This document shows positions 42,812 through 51,548 of a stretch of DNA of 64,000 bases, piece after piece; position 1 is the stretch's first letter, and each line of letters starts with the position of its first letter. The stretch covers positions 1 through 64,000 of the forward strand of contig NZ_JAKGCU010000022.1 in the NCBI RefSeq assembly GCF_021556435.1, written 5' to 3'. The position numbers and the translations under genes are program-made. The notes below the pieces were generated by a model. It saw only the letters and a list, made by a program, of their open reading frames with translations, was not told where the DNA came from and did not search any database. The stretch comes from Gordonia tangerina. Its GTDB lineage: Bacteria; Actinomycetota; Actinomycetes; Mycobacteriales; Mycobacteriaceae.

Positions 42812-43600
42812 GTGGCGGTCGACCAGGCAATACGCGAGCAGATCGCGGCCGATCTGTGGAACGCGGAGCAGTCGGCGGTGGCGATCGATCGGCCTACGGA
42901 CTCCCACGCGGGCCTCGACGTCGTCGACGCCTACGAGATCCAGCTGATCAACATCCGCAAACGCCTGGACGCCGGCGCGAAGGTCGCCGGGCACAAGGTG
43001 GGCCTCGCGTCGGAGGCCATGCAGAAGATGATGAACGTCGACGAGCCGGACTACGGGCATCTGCTCGACGAGATGCAGTACTTCGAGAAGACCCCGATAG
43101 ACGCCGCGAAACTGTGCTTTCCGCGGGTGGAGGTCGAGGTCGGGTTCATCCTCGGCAAGGACCTACCCGGTGCGGGATGTACCAACGACGACGTGATCGA
43201 CGCCGTGGAGTGGGTGGTGCCGTCGATCGAACTGATCGACTCGCGGATCACTGATTGGAAGATCACGCTGTGCGACACGATCGCCGACAACGCGTCGTCG
43301 TGCGGTTGGATCCTGGGGGAGCAGCGTGTCCCGATCAGCGAGATCGACACCGGCGACATCGACGCGGTGTTGCACCGTAATGGGGAGATCGTGGCGAAGG
43401 GCAATTCGTCGGCGGTGCTCGGCCACCCGCTCAATGCTGTGTCGTGGTTGGCGCGCAAGGTGGAGAGCTTCGGGGTGCGGCTGCGCAAGGGAGATGTGAT
43501 TCTGCCTGGTACCGCGACCCGTGCGATCGATATCAGCTCGGGTGACCATTTCGTGGCCGAGTTCGCCGGCCTCGGGTCGGTCACTCTCGATTTCGACTGA
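42812..43600 (+). CDS. hsaE: HsaE: 2-hydroxypentadienoate hydratase
   Basis: A 262-residue enzyme of the fumarylacetoacetate-hydrolase/MhpD-type hydratase family. It adds water to the 2-hydroxy-hexa-2,4-dienoate released from steroid ring A, giving 4-hydroxy-2-oxohexanoate. Features are [24 protein letters not shown], then [15 protein letters not shown] with the acidic metal ligands, and [19 protein letters not shown] 42812 follows AAGGAG. It is the first gene of hsaE-hsaG-hsaF; KstR sites lie at 42761-42791. The length is normal for the family. Confidence 0.94.
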   Translation: MAVDQAIREQIAADLWNAEQSAVAIDRPTDSHAGLDVVDAYEIQLINIRKRLDAGAKVAGHKVGLASEAMQKMMNVDEPDYGHLLDEMQYFEKTPIDAAKLCFPRVEVEVGFILGKDLPGAGCTNDDVIDAVEWVVPSIELIDSRITDWKITLCDTIADNASSCGWILGEQRVPISEIDTGDIDAVLHRNGEIVAKGNSSAVLGHPLNAVSWLARKVESFGVRLRKGDVILPGTATRAIDISSGDHFVAEFAGLGSVTLDFD

Positions 43601-43641
43601 CCATCAACGACTTTCGACATGTCAAGAAACAGGAGGCGCAC

Positions 43642-44547
43642 GTGGCAGCCAAGCTGACCGCAGCCATCATCGGGTCGGGCAACATCGGCACCGACCTGAT
43701 GTACAAGCTGCAACGCTCCGAGGTCATCGAACCTCGCTGGATGGTCGGCATCGACGCCGACTCCGAGGGGATGAAGCGGGCCGCCGACCATGGGCTCATC
43801 ACCATGAGTGGTGGTGCCGACGAATTGCTCGGGTCGTCGGACAAACCCGACCTGATCTTCGAGGCGACCTCGGCGTACGTGCACCGCGAGTATGCGCCCA
43901 AGTACGAGGCGGCAGGTATCACCGCGGTCGATCTCACCCCGGCGGCGGTCGGCCCCGCCGTGGTCCCGCCGGCCAACCTGCGCGAGCACCTCGACGCACC
44001 CAACACCAATATGATCACCTGCGGCGGTCAGGCCACCATCCCGATGGTGCATGCGGTGTCCTCGGTCGTGCCGGTGCCGTATGCGGAGATCGTCGCGTCG
44101 GTCGCATCGGTCTCGGCCGGGCCGGGTACCCGCGCCAACATCGACGAGTTCACCAAGACCACGTCGAAGGGTATCGAGACCATCGGCGGCGCCGTGCGCG
44201 GCAAGGCGATCATCATACTGAATCCGGCCGATCCGCCGATGATCATGCGCGACACCATCTTTTGTGCGATTCCTGAGGACGCCGACACCGACGCGATTGC
44301 CGAGTCGATCCACAAGCGTGGGAAAGAGATCCAGTCGTACGTGCCGGGCTATCGGCTGTTGCAGGATCCGCAGTTCGATCCGCCTTCGGCCATCAACGGC
44401 GGACATGCCCGGGTGTCGATCTTCGTCGAGGTCGAAGGCGCCGGCGATTTCCTGCCGCCGTACTCGGGAAACCTCGACATCATGACCGCCGCCGCCACCA
44501 AGGTCGGCGAGGAAATCGCGAAGACCAAGTTGGGAGCCTCGGCATGA
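43642..44547 (+). CDS. hsaG: HsaG: acylating propionaldehyde/acetaldehyde dehydrogenase
   Basis: A 301-residue dehydrogenase that oxidises the aldehyde from HsaF to the CoA ester (propionyl-CoA in steroid breakdown) with NAD and Co[18 protein letters not shown] is the NAD loop; [12 protein letters not shown] carries the catalytic cysteine. [22 protein letters not shown] and [29 protein letters not shown] are family blocks. It starts at GTG 43642 behind GGAGG. Its stop overlaps the hsaF ATG, consistent with the known channelling complex of aldolase and dehydrogenase. Confidence 0.95.
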   Translation: MAAKLTAAIIGSGNIGTDLMYKLQRSEVIEPRWMVGIDADSEGMKRAADHGLITMSGGADELLGSSDKPDLIFEATSAYVHREYAPKYEAAGITAVDLTPAAVGPAVVPPANLREHLDAPNTNMITCGGQATIPMVHAVSSVVPVPYAEIVASVASVSAGPGTRANIDEFTKTTSKGIETIGGAVRGKAIIILNPADPPMIMRDTIFCAIPEDADTDAIAESIHKRGKEIQSYVPGYRLLQDPQFDPPSAINGGHARVSIFVEVEGAGDFLPPYSGNLDIMTAAATKVGEEIAKTKLGASA

Positions 44548-45620
44548 GCACTGCCACCACAGATCTGATGGCCAACGCCCGCAAGTACTCCGACACCCTC
44601 GACATCCGCATCACCGATACGTCGTTGCGTGACGGCAGCCACCACAAGCGTCATCAGTTCACCGAGCAGGAGGTGCGTGACATTGTCGCCGCGCTCGACG
44701 CGTCGGGTGTGCCGGTGATCGAGGTGACCCACGGGGACGGACTCGGTGGGTCGTCGTTCAACTACGGCTTCTCCAAAACCCCGGAGCAGCAACTGATCAA
44801 AGCCGCCGCAGAGACCGCGAAGCAGGCCAAGATCGCGTTCCTGATGCTGCCCGGACTCGGCACCAAGGACGATATCCGGGCTGCGCAGGACAATGGTGGG
44901 CAGATCTGCCGCATCGCCACCCACTGCACTGAGGCCGACGTGTCGATCCAGCACTTCGGGCTCGCCCGCGATCTCGGGTTGGAGACCGTCGGATTCCTGA
45001 TGATGAGCCACTCGCAGCCACCGGAGAAGCTGGCCGAACAGGCACGCATCATGGCCGACGCCGGCTGTCAGTGTGTATATGTAGTGGATTCGGCGGGCGC
45101 ACTGGTGCTAGAGGATGTCAGCTACCGCGTGCAGGCGTTACGCGCCGAACTCGGCGACGACGCGCAGATCGGCTTCCACGGCCACGAGAACCTCGACATC
45201 GCGGTCGCCAACTCCATCAACGCGATTCGCTCCGGCGCGCAGCAGATCGACGGTTCGATCCGCCGGTTCGGTGCCGGCGCCGGCAATACACCGACCGAGG
45301 CCTTCGTCGGCGTGTGCGACAAACTCGGTATCACGACCGGTGTCGACTTCATGAAGATCGCTGACGCCGCCCAGGACGTCGTGCGCCCGGCCATGCCATC
45401 CGAATGCCTGGTGGATCGATCATCGATGATGATGGGATACGCTGGCTGCTACTCCAGCTTTCTCAAACACGCCGAGGGCCACGCCGAACGCTACAACGTC
45501 TCTGCCGCCGAGATCCTCATCGAGGCCGGCAATCGCAAACTCGTTGGTGGGCAAGAGGACCAGCTGATCGACATCGCGCTGGAGCTCAAGAAGAAGCAGG
45601 ACGCGAACGCGGGGGTCTGA
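44544..45620 (+). CDS. hsaF: HsaF: 4-hydroxy-2-oxovalerate/oxohexanoate aldolase
   Basis: A 358-residue class II aldolase of the DmpG family. It cleaves 4-hydroxy-2-oxohexanoate to pyruvate and propanal, which passes to HsaG. The HMGL-like barrel has [18 protein letters not shown] at its entry, with the catalytic Arg, Asp and His, and the metal histidines in [16 protein letters not shown]. The C-terminal communication domain ends [17 protein letters not shown]. It overlaps hsaG by four bases. Its last 201 bases are also covered, antisense, by the long tail of the nuclease-like gene 45420-46700. Confidence 0.95.
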   Translation: MSTATTDLMANARKYSDTLDIRITDTSLRDGSHHKRHQFTEQEVRDIVAALDASGVPVIEVTHGDGLGGSSFNYGFSKTPEQQLIKAAAETAKQAKIAFLMLPGLGTKDDIRAAQDNGGQICRIATHCTEADVSIQHFGLARDLGLETVGFLMMSHSQPPEKLAEQARIMADAGCQCVYVVDSAGALVLEDVSYRVQALRAELGDDAQIGFHGHENLDIAVANSINAIRSGAQQIDGSIRRFGAGAGNTPTEAFVGVCDKLGITTGVDFMKIADAAQDVVRPAMPSECLVDRSSMMMGYAGCYSSFLKHAEGHAERYNVSAAEILIEAGNRKLVGGQEDQLIDIALELKKKQDANAGV

Positions 45621-46700
45621 CGCTTCGGCGGCCTTGCGCGGGCCGTCTTGGTCGCGCGGGTCGGTTCGGTCCGCGCGGGCCGTCGACGGCTTGCGTTCTC
45701 CGAGCCGACCCGCGCCATCCGAGCCGACCCGCGTTTCCGGCCGACCCGCGCCCTTCGAGCCGACGATCGCCCGTCGTCGGGCCGCGATGGCCAGTCGGGC
45801 GAGCCATTCCCGAATCATGCCCACCACTCGGCCGTTCTCGAGGTCGTCCCACATCCAGCGGACCACGAAGATGTTGCGTCGTCGCAGCGCGTTCTCGCGG
45901 TCTTTCTCACGGATGACCGCTTCGGTGGCAGTCTCGCCGGGACGTAAATGCTTCTGGTACTTGACCTTGCCATCGAACTCGCCGGCCAGCAGGCCCGCCC
46001 AGTCGTAGTCGGTGCGTGCGATGAGAGTGCCGTCCTCGGCGACGACCTCGTGCTGAAGCCGCGGAATCGGGAGCCCGGCCTCGATCATCTGGACGCGTCC
46101 CCACGATTCGCCCGGGTTTTCCGGCAATCCGTCGGCATGGTGCAGAGCACGTCGTGCGTGCTGTGCTCCACGGCGCTTTCCGCGGAGCATCCCAGCCATC
46201 ACCTCACCATCGGCTCCGTTGCGTATCGCGGAGTCGAAAATGGCGAGCGCACCGGCGAAACCCATGGAACTCGTGCACGCCACGTCGACCGCGGTGCGGT
46301 CGATCGACGTCACACGGATGCCGTCGACCTCGACGATGTGGTCGTCGTTGAGTGTGCCGACGTGTCGATGCTGGGTGGCGGTGCGGTAGCCGCCGTCCGG
46401 GTTGCCGGTGGTCATGTGCACGCGTCGTAGGTTGGGTTTCAGCATCTCCAAACCGTGGACGGTGGCCGCCGACTGATGGCTCAATACGGGCGTGACCTCG
46501 CTCGTGACGGCCGCCGCGATGGCCTTGAGTCTGTGCCACTCGCTCGGTGTACGCGTGGCTGCGGGCACACAGACGCCCCGTGCTATCGACACCGTCTCCT
46601 TCTGTCGCAGTGAGTGTCGGTAGTCGTCGTCGGAGAACTGGGCGGCGAGGACGGCGGCGCGGTGAATCAGGCCGTGGCGATCGGTGGGGAAGGGTGCCAT
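45420..46700 (-). CDS. AbiEi-like/Vsr-like nuclease-domain protein with run-on tail
   Basis: A protein of about 426 residues. Residues 1-60 resemble the AbiEi winged helix ([20 protein letters not shown]), the middle has [14 protein letters not shown], and residues about 220-310 are a PD-(D/E)XK-like domain: [22 protein letters not shown], then [26 protein letters not shown]. After [15 protein letters not shown] the frame passes through a GC-rich repeat and runs 201 bases antisense into hsaF before a stop, so the last 110 residues are probably not functional sequence. ATG 46700 or 46736 may be the start. Direct copies of a hairpin-like element lie at 45652 and 46764. Architecture matches the gene at 41721. 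Confidence 0.7.
   Translation of the reverse strand: MAPFPTDRHGLIHRAAVLAAQFSDDDYRHSLRQKETVSIARGVCVPAATRTPSEWHRLKAIAAAVTSEVTPVLSHQSAATVHGLEMLKPNLRRVHMTTGNPDGGYRTATQHRHVGTLNDDHIVEVDGIRVTSIDRTAVDVACTSSMGFAGALAIFDSAIRNGADGEVMAGMLRGKRRGAQHARRALHHADGLPENPGESWGRVQMIEAGLPIPRLQHEVVAEDGTLIARTDYDWAGLLAGEFDGKVKYQKHLRPGETATEAVIREKDRENALRRRNIFVVRWMWDDLENGRVVGMIREWLARLAIAARRRAIVGSKGAGRPETRVGSDGAGRLGERKPSTARADRTDPRDQDGPRKAAEASDPRVRVLLLLELQRDVDQLVLLPTNEFAIAGLDEDLGGRDVVAFGVALGVFEKAGVAASVSHHHR
45652..45715. repeat. First hairpin element of nuclease cassette 2
   Basis: GCGCGGGTCGGTTCGG near the left end faces CCGAGCCGACCCGCGC at the right end, with GCCGTCGACGGC palindromic in the centre. It aligns without gaps to 46764-46827, 53 of 64 bases identical, same orientation. 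Further GAGCCGACCCGCG copies follow to about 45760. Confidence 0.75.
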
Positions 46701-46763
46701 AGAAGTTGGACGCAGCACAGCACGGATCGGTGCCATCGTATTCACAACGCGGGTGGACCTTGA

Positions 46764-46827
46764 TGGCGCAGGTCGGCGCGGTCCGCGCAGGCCGTCGACG
46801 ACTCGCGCCCTCGGAGCTGACCCGCGC
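46764..46827. repeat. Second hairpin element of nuclease cassette 2
   Basis: GGCGCAGGTCGGCGCGG to GAGCTGACCCGCGC, with GGCCGTCGACGA in the centre. A gap-free direct copy of 45652-45715. The two elements bracket the folded part of the nuclease-like gene, as the 41636 and 42614 elements do for the first one. Confidence 0.75.
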
Positions 46828-46856
46828 AAAGCCTGCGCCGATCGATAGCCCGACGG

Positions 46857-47657
46857 CTACCCCTCCCAGCCGGCGGGCGGATGCCCCAGACAGAACACCG
46901 CCCCGAACGGGTCGGTCACTGCTGCAAGAGTGCCGTAGGGGGTTTCCTCGCCGGCCATCATCACTCCGCCGCCGAGCGACTCGACCTGCTTCACGGTCGC
47001 GTCCACGTCGTCGACGGTGATGTAGACCTGCCAGAACGACGGTACCTCGGCCGGAAAGAGCTTGGACGCGTCCATGATCCCGGAGTATGAGCTCTCGCCG
47101 ACGAACACCTGTCCGTAGAAGTCAGGGCCCACCGCGTCCGGGTCCCCGCCGGTGCCGACCTCTTCGATCCTCGCGCCGATGACGTCGGTGTAGAACTCGA
47201 TGGATTTCTTGTAGTCCTTGCTCTGGCACTCGAACCAGTACGGTGTCCCGTGGGTGCCCCATTCCAGGAAGCCGGGATGGGTGTTGGGCTTCCACCAGCC
47301 GATCACCGCACCCGCGCTGTCGGTGGCGACCATCATGGTGCCCATGTCGCCGACATCTATCGGCGGCACCATCATCGAACCGCCCGCCTTTTCCACGGCC
47401 GCGACGGTGGCGGCCGGATCGGCGCTGTGCAAGTACACCGACCAGATGTCGGACGGACCGGACGGGTCCATCACAGGTCCACATCCGGCGACCCGTTTGC
47501 CGTTCTTGAGGAAGTTGCGATAGCCGGCGAAGTCGGGATTGGCCGCCTCCGCTTCCCACCCGAAGATCGCGCCGTAGAACTCGGCGGCCTTGTCGGGGTC
47601 ACTGCTCATCAGATCGAACCAGATCGGTGCGCCGATCGGTGCCGAGTAGTCGCTCAT
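46857..47657 (-). CDS. Two-domain VOC/glyoxalase-like protein
   Basis: A 266-residue protein with two vicinal-oxygen-chelate domains. The first opens PIWFDLMSSDPDKAAEFYGAIFGW and the second TPYWFECQSKDYKKSIEFYTDVIG; each ends with a strand of the type GAVIGWWKP or GAVFCLGHP. The overall pattern is like M. tuberculosis Rv0577 (CFP32). Metal ligands are incomplete, so it may bind a small molecule rather than catalyse. ATG 47657 is chosen because AAGGA stands six bases before it; ATG 47660 is next to it. It is divergent from the TIGR03086 gene at 47813. Confidence 0.85.
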   Translation of the reverse strand: MSDYSAPIGAPIWFDLMSSDPDKAAEFYGAIFGWEAEAANPDFAGYRNFLKNGKRVAGCGPVMDPSGPSDIWSVYLHSADPAATVAAVEKAGGSMMVPPIDVGDMGTMMVATDSAGAVIGWWKPNTHPGFLEWGTHGTPYWFECQSKDYKKSIEFYTDVIGARIEEVGTGGDPDAVGPDFYGQVFVGESSYSGIMDASKLFPAEVPSFWQVYITVDDVDATVKQVESLGGGVMMAGEETPYGTLAAVTDPFGAVFCLGHPPAGWEG

Positions 47658-47812
47658 CATGCATCCTTTCGAGGATTCGGGATAGAACACCACTGCTGAC
47701 CTCAAGCGTGACCGAAAGTCATCGCAGGCACGCTGCGAACCGGCAGACCGATGAAAAACGGCCCGCCGATCGGTCGACACCGATGAGTGGAACCGACGTG
47801 AGGAGTACCGAC

Positions 47813-48421
47813 ATGCCCAACGACACCACCCACGCCCGGCAGATCTCGGTGGCCGCCGACGAGATGATCGCGATGACGGACCCGATCACCGATGCGATGC
47901 TGCGCCGCCCGAGTCCCTGCGCCGAGATGGACCTGGCCGCGTTGCTGGGCCACGTCGACGGGTTGTCGCAGGCGTTCGCCGCGGCCGCAAGAAAGGACTT
48001 CGGCCCGCTGACATCGACGCCGCCGGACCCGGCGCACAGCGAGCTGGCACCGGACTGGCCCGATGCGCTGCGTCGTCATGTGCGGGATCTCGCCGACGCA
48101 TGGAACACTCCCGAGGCCTGGGACGGTATGACACAGGCCGGCGGTGTCGAGGCCCCGGCCGAGGTCATGGGCACCATTGCCCTGTCGGAGCTGGTGCTGC
48201 ACGGCTGGGATGTGGCACGCGCGATCGGCATCGACTATGCGTTGCCCGAGGAAATCCTCCAGGTTGTGTTCGACTTCCACCATCCGCCGGGCCCGCAGAG
48301 CGAGCGGGACGGAATGTTCGGGCCCGTCGTCGCTGTCCCCGACGACGCCCGTCTCATCGACCGACTGGCCGGTCTGACCGGCCGCGATCCGTTCTGGCCG
48401 CATGGCACCCTGGAGGAATGA
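47813..48421 (+). CDS. TIGR03086 family (mycothiol-type DinB fold) protein
   Basis: A 202-residue relative of the protein at 5002. It has PITDAMLRRPSPCAEMDLAALLGHVDGLSQAF in the first half and IALSELVLHGWDVARAIGIDYALPEEI in the second, with the conserved histidines for metal. ATG 47813 follows GAGGAG at seven bases. The stop overlaps the next gene's ATG (ATGA), so it is coupled to a small membrane protein. The reaction is unknown; mycothiol-linked chemistry is inferred from the family. Confidence 0.86.
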   Translation: MPNDTTHARQISVAADEMIAMTDPITDAMLRRPSPCAEMDLAALLGHVDGLSQAFAAAARKDFGPLTSTPPDPAHSELAPDWPDALRRHVRDLADAWNTPEAWDGMTQAGGVEAPAEVMGTIALSELVLHGWDVARAIGIDYALPEEILQVVFDFHHPPGPQSERDGMFGPVVAVPDDARLIDRLAGLTGRDPFWPHGTLEE

Positions 48422-48942
48422 GCGACGGAGCCGACCGGGCACGAGCCACGATCCGTCGATTCACCTGGCCGATCGCTGCACTCGGTGGATTGCTGTTGAT
48501 CGGCTTCAGTCTCGTCCCGTGGGGGATCTCCGACGAAGGAGTGCAGCCGTCGATCACCGGACTCGGCCGGGTTCGGGTGCCCGGCGCCACCGCCGAGGAT
48601 GTCGCATTTCTCGAGGAGCACACCCTGCGTCCCGGGCTGTGGACGGTGACGTTCGGGGCCGTCATCACGGTCGTGTCCCTCCTTGCGTGGTGGCGCCCGC
48701 GACTGCGGTGGCCGGCGGTGGCGATCGTCGGGCTCGGTGCCGTCGCGACGTTGGCGGTGACGATCCCGGCACTGGCCGATCCCGGGGGTCATCTGTTCGA
48801 CCAGCAGGTGCAGGATGCGATTCGGGTGGAGTCACCGTTGGTGGACGTGGGCTACGGCCTGCTCGGCATCCTGATCGTCGCGATAGCGCTCATCGGACTG
48901 GTCGCGGCGGCTGCCCTCACCCCAGCCGACGGATCGTCTTGA
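48418..48942 (+). CDS. Four-helix membrane protein of unknown function
   Basis: A 174-residue protein with four hydrophobic segments: WPIAALGGLLLIGFSLVPWG, GLWTVTFGAVITVVSLLAWW, VAIVGLGAVATLAVTIPAL and GYGLLGILIVAIALIGLVAA. The loop between helices 1 and 2 is acidic (ATAEDVAFLEE). No family is recognised. It overlaps the TIGR03086 gene by four bases upstream, and its 3' end overlaps the convergent NlpC/P60 gene by 26 bases. Confidence 0.78.
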   Translation: MSDGADRARATIRRFTWPIAALGGLLLIGFSLVPWGISDEGVQPSITGLGRVRVPGATAEDVAFLEEHTLRPGLWTVTFGAVITVVSLLAWWRPRLRWPAVAIVGLGAVATLAVTIPALADPGGHLFDQQVQDAIRVESPLVDVGYGLLGILIVAIALIGLVAAAALTPADGSS

Positions 48943-49420
48943 TGTACGACCAGTGATTCAGCGGGGTGAACCCGATCGGTGCCCCGTTGGGCCCATAGGC
49001 GTTGAACACCTGACCGAAGCCGGCGTAGATGCCGACGTGGCTGGCGTCGCGATAGAAGATGATGATGTCGCCCGGGGCCAGCGCCGACAATGGGATCGCA
49101 TGGCCGACCCGCGCCTGCTCCTGACTGGTTCGCGGTAGTCGGATGCCGGCGGTGGAGAACGCCCACTGCATCAGACCGGAACAATCCCATGACCACGGGC
49201 CCGTCCCACCCCATTTGTAGGGTCGCCCGACCTGGGTCATGGCAGCAGAGAGCGCCTGCATACCTGCCGGTGTCGGGATGGGGAGATAGATCTCGACGGA
49301 GCCGGAGGAGCCCGAGGACCCGGTGTCGGCGAGAGCCGGGATCCCTGCTCCGAAGCCGACGCCCAGCGCGACGGCTGCCGCGCACAGCGCACCGACGAGG
49401 CGGCGTCGGATGTTGTGCAT
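48917..49420 (-). CDS. Secreted NlpC/P60 peptidoglycan hydrolase
   Basis: A 167-residue exported protein. A basic start (MHNIRRR) and a hydrophobic core end in ALADTG, a signal peptide. The catalytic domain has YKWGGTGPWSWDCSGLMQWAF with the active cysteine, PGDIIIFYRDASHVGIYAGFG with the histidine, and a short C-terminus. These enzymes cut the D-Glu to diaminopimelate bond in peptidoglycan stem peptides. It is short, like RipD-type proteins, with no extra binding domains. ATG 49420 is clear. No gene is supported in the 268-base gap 49421-49688. Confidence 0.88.
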   Translation of the reverse strand: MHNIRRRLVGALCAAAVALGVGFGAGIPALADTGSSGSSGSVEIYLPIPTPAGMQALSAAMTQVGRPYKWGGTGPWSWDCSGLMQWAFSTAGIRLPRTSQEQARVGHAIPLSALAPGDIIIFYRDASHVGIYAGFGQVFNAYGPNGAPIGFTPLNHWSYIKTIRRLG

Positions 49421-49688
49421 GCCAACAGAGTGACGGACGATGCTGCGCTTGTCTCAAGTTTCGATTGAGATTGGTGAAGATGGTTGTGAACGCATGTGCT
49501 CGGTGCCGCCCCCAGCTGTGGTCTCGGGTCCGAAAAGCGCCCCATAAAAACGCCCGGGTGAACGAGTCCGTCGACATAATGTTCGCGGCGGCTCTGGCGG
49601 GGGCGCATCTGTGGGGCGCTTCCCGGAGGGCGGGGCGATCACGCCGGGCGCGGGAGATCGCAGAGCGCGGGGGAACGGCGGCGTGGGC

Positions 49689-50090
49689 TCACCAGTACCC
49701 GTCGGGATCGCTCTCCGGAGACTCGGGCGGGATGATGCCCTCGGCGACGCCGTGGTCGATACTGGCCGACAGTCGCGGGCACGTCGGCATCATCGCGCCC
49801 GGTAACAAGGCCTTGCCCCCATCGTCGGCTTGCTCGAGTTCGTTGCAGCGCTCGCGGGCGTCGGCGGTCCACTGCACGCTGGTGTGGAACGTGCTGGTCT
49901 TCTTGACCAGCACGCACGCATGACACGACCGGCACTCGATTTCGCGCATCCCGCCACGTAGATAGTGTGCGCGATCGCGTTCGGTGGCGGCGTGCACGGC
50001 AGCCAGGCGCTCGGGATCGTCGTCGAAGTCGGGGGCCTTGGCCCAGCCACGACCTCCCGACGCCACCTTGCGCGCGGCTGCCCGTGTCAT
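49689..50090 (-). CDS. Small Cys-motif protein downstream of kshA
   Basis: A 133-residue soluble protein I cannot name. The centre carries CRSCHACVLVKKTSTFHTSVQW, a C-x2-C-x2-C cluster, with CNELE and a further Cys in MMPTCPRLS, so it may bind zinc or an iron-sulfur cluster. The N-terminus is basic (RAAARKVASGGRGWAK); the C-terminus is acidic. It begins four bases after the kshA stop and so is made with KshA under KstR. I infer a helper of the oxygenase, for example in cluster assembly or electron supply, but this is only context. Confidence 0.72.
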   Translation of the reverse strand: MTRAAARKVASGGRGWAKAPDFDDDPERLAAVHAATERDRAHYLRGGMREIECRSCHACVLVKKTSTFHTSVQWTADARERCNELEQADDGGKALLPGAMMPTCPRLSASIDHGVAEGIIPPESPESDPDGYW

Positions 50091-50094
50091 CGCC

Positions 50095-51312
50095 TCACAC
50101 CTGCGCCTTCTCTGTGGGCGCGGCCGCCGGCGCCCCGGACTCTTCGGCAGCCTCTTCCTCCTGGCGCCGCAGGTTCTCCTGGATCTCCACGCCCCAGCTC
50201 TCCAGGGCCTTCGACGTGTCGATCTCGTATTCGAAGCGCTGCGTCATCTCCTCGTCGACATCGGCCTTGTCGACGTAGAACTGCTCGTACCAGCGGCGCA
50301 GCTGATAGACAGGTCCGTCCTCCTCGACGAGGAGTGGATTGTCGATGCGCGTCTTGTTCTTCCAGATCTCGACGTCCTGCAAGAATCCGACTTCGACGCC
50401 GGCGGTGATCTTCGACGCCATCTTCGCGGCCTGTTCGGCGGTCAGGCCCTCGGGCACCTTGGCCATCACGCCGTACATCAGCACGAACGAATTCTCGTCG
50501 ATGGGGTAGTGGCAGTTGGTCAGGATCGTCTCGATCGCGAAACCGCCGTAGTACTGCACCATCGGGTTGAGCATGTACGACGGGCCGTAATACGCGGCGA
50601 TCGACTCCAGCCGGCTGTCACCGTAATTGGTGCCGAGTGTGACGTCCGGTCGCCCGTGCGAGTTCATGTACTGCGCGGCGACCTCGCCCTCGAACACGTT
50701 CTTGAAATAGTCGGGCAGGGCGAAGTGCACATAGTAGAAGTGCGCCATGTCGACGACATTGTCGATGATCTCGCGGCAGTTGGAACCCTCGATGACGATG
50801 CGATTCCACGTCCACGGAGTCCACTCGTCGGAGCCGACCTCGTCGAGCTCGGGGATGATGCACTCCTCTGGCGGCGGATTGCCCTCGGGATCGTTGTAGA
50901 CGAACACCTGACCGTTGCGGGTCATAGTCGGCCACGCTCGGGTCTTGGCCAGCTTCGGGTTGCGCTTGGCGTACGGCACGCCGGCGCAGCGGCCGTTGCC
51001 CTTCCACAACCAGCCGTGGAACGGGCATGCCACGTTGTCGTCCTTGACGCTGCCCTGCGAGAGGTCGCCGCCCATGTGTCGGCAGTAGGCGTCGAGGACG
51101 TTGATCTCGCCCTTCGAATCGGCCCACACGACCAGCTTGGTGCCGAAGATGTGCACGGAGTGCGGCTTGCCGTCGGTGAAGTCGTCGATGAGGCCGAGGC
51201 AGTGCCAGCCGCGCGCGAACCGGGTAGGGGGCGTGCCGGTGTCGATCTCGCGAACGGCGACGTCGTCGCCGTGGGCTGTGACGCCTGCGGTCGCCTCGGG
51301 GGTCGCTGACAT
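50095..51312 (-). CDS. kshA: KshA: 3-ketosteroid 9-alpha-hydroxylase oxygenase
   Basis: A 405-residue Rieske oxygenase. The Rieske cluster ligands are in DAYCRHMGGDL and VACPFHGWLW; the mononuclear iron ligands are in NVVDMAHFYYVHFALPDYF. KshA hydroxylates C9 of 3-ketosteroids with electrons from KshB; combined with KstD action, ring B opens. The long acidic, Ala-rich C-terminal tail is variable in the family. kshB is not in the window. ATG 51312 has AGGAG upstream. It is divergent from hsaA across KstR sites at 51375 and 51467, and is followed by the small Cys-motif gene. Confidence 0.95.
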   Translation of the reverse strand: MSATPEATAGVTAHGDDVAVREIDTGTPPTRFARGWHCLGLIDDFTDGKPHSVHIFGTKLVVWADSKGEINVLDAYCRHMGGDLSQGSVKDDNVACPFHGWLWKGNGRCAGVPYAKRNPKLAKTRAWPTMTRNGQVFVYNDPEGNPPPEECIIPELDEVGSDEWTPWTWNRIVIEGSNCREIIDNVVDMAHFYYVHFALPDYFKNVFEGEVAAQYMNSHGRPDVTLGTNYGDSRLESIAAYYGPSYMLNPMVQYYGGFAIETILTNCHYPIDENSFVLMYGVMAKVPEGLTAEQAAKMASKITAGVEVGFLQDVEIWKNKTRIDNPLLVEEDGPVYQLRRWYEQFYVDKADVDEEMTQRFEYEIDTSKALESWGVEIQENLRRQEEEAAEESGAPAAAPTEKAQV

Positions 51313-51374
51313 CCGTTACTCCTGTTCTGGCGTGTGATTCGCTCGTTCCGCTCGAATCGGTACGAACCCAATAC

Positions 51375-51480
51375 TAGAACATGTTACAAAAATGACGAGT
51401 CGATCGCTGCATGTGGTGATGATCGGACCAGGAAATGGGCCTAAAGTCCCAGTGCTCGACAGAAATGAGAACGTGTTCTA
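51375..51480. promoter_or_regulatory. KstR operators between kshA and hsaA
   Basis: TAGAACATGTTACA at 51375-51388 matches TnnAACnnGTTnnA exactly and lies 62 bases before kshA. GAGAACGTGTTCTA at 51467-51480 matches all but the first base and lies 68 bases before hsaA. Each gene thus has its own site. Confidence 0.85.
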
Positions 51481-51548
51481 ATCTCATCAACAGATGGGAA
51501 CCAGGGGCGGCCGCCGAGGTCGTCGAGCAACGAGTAGGAGCGGGCGAG

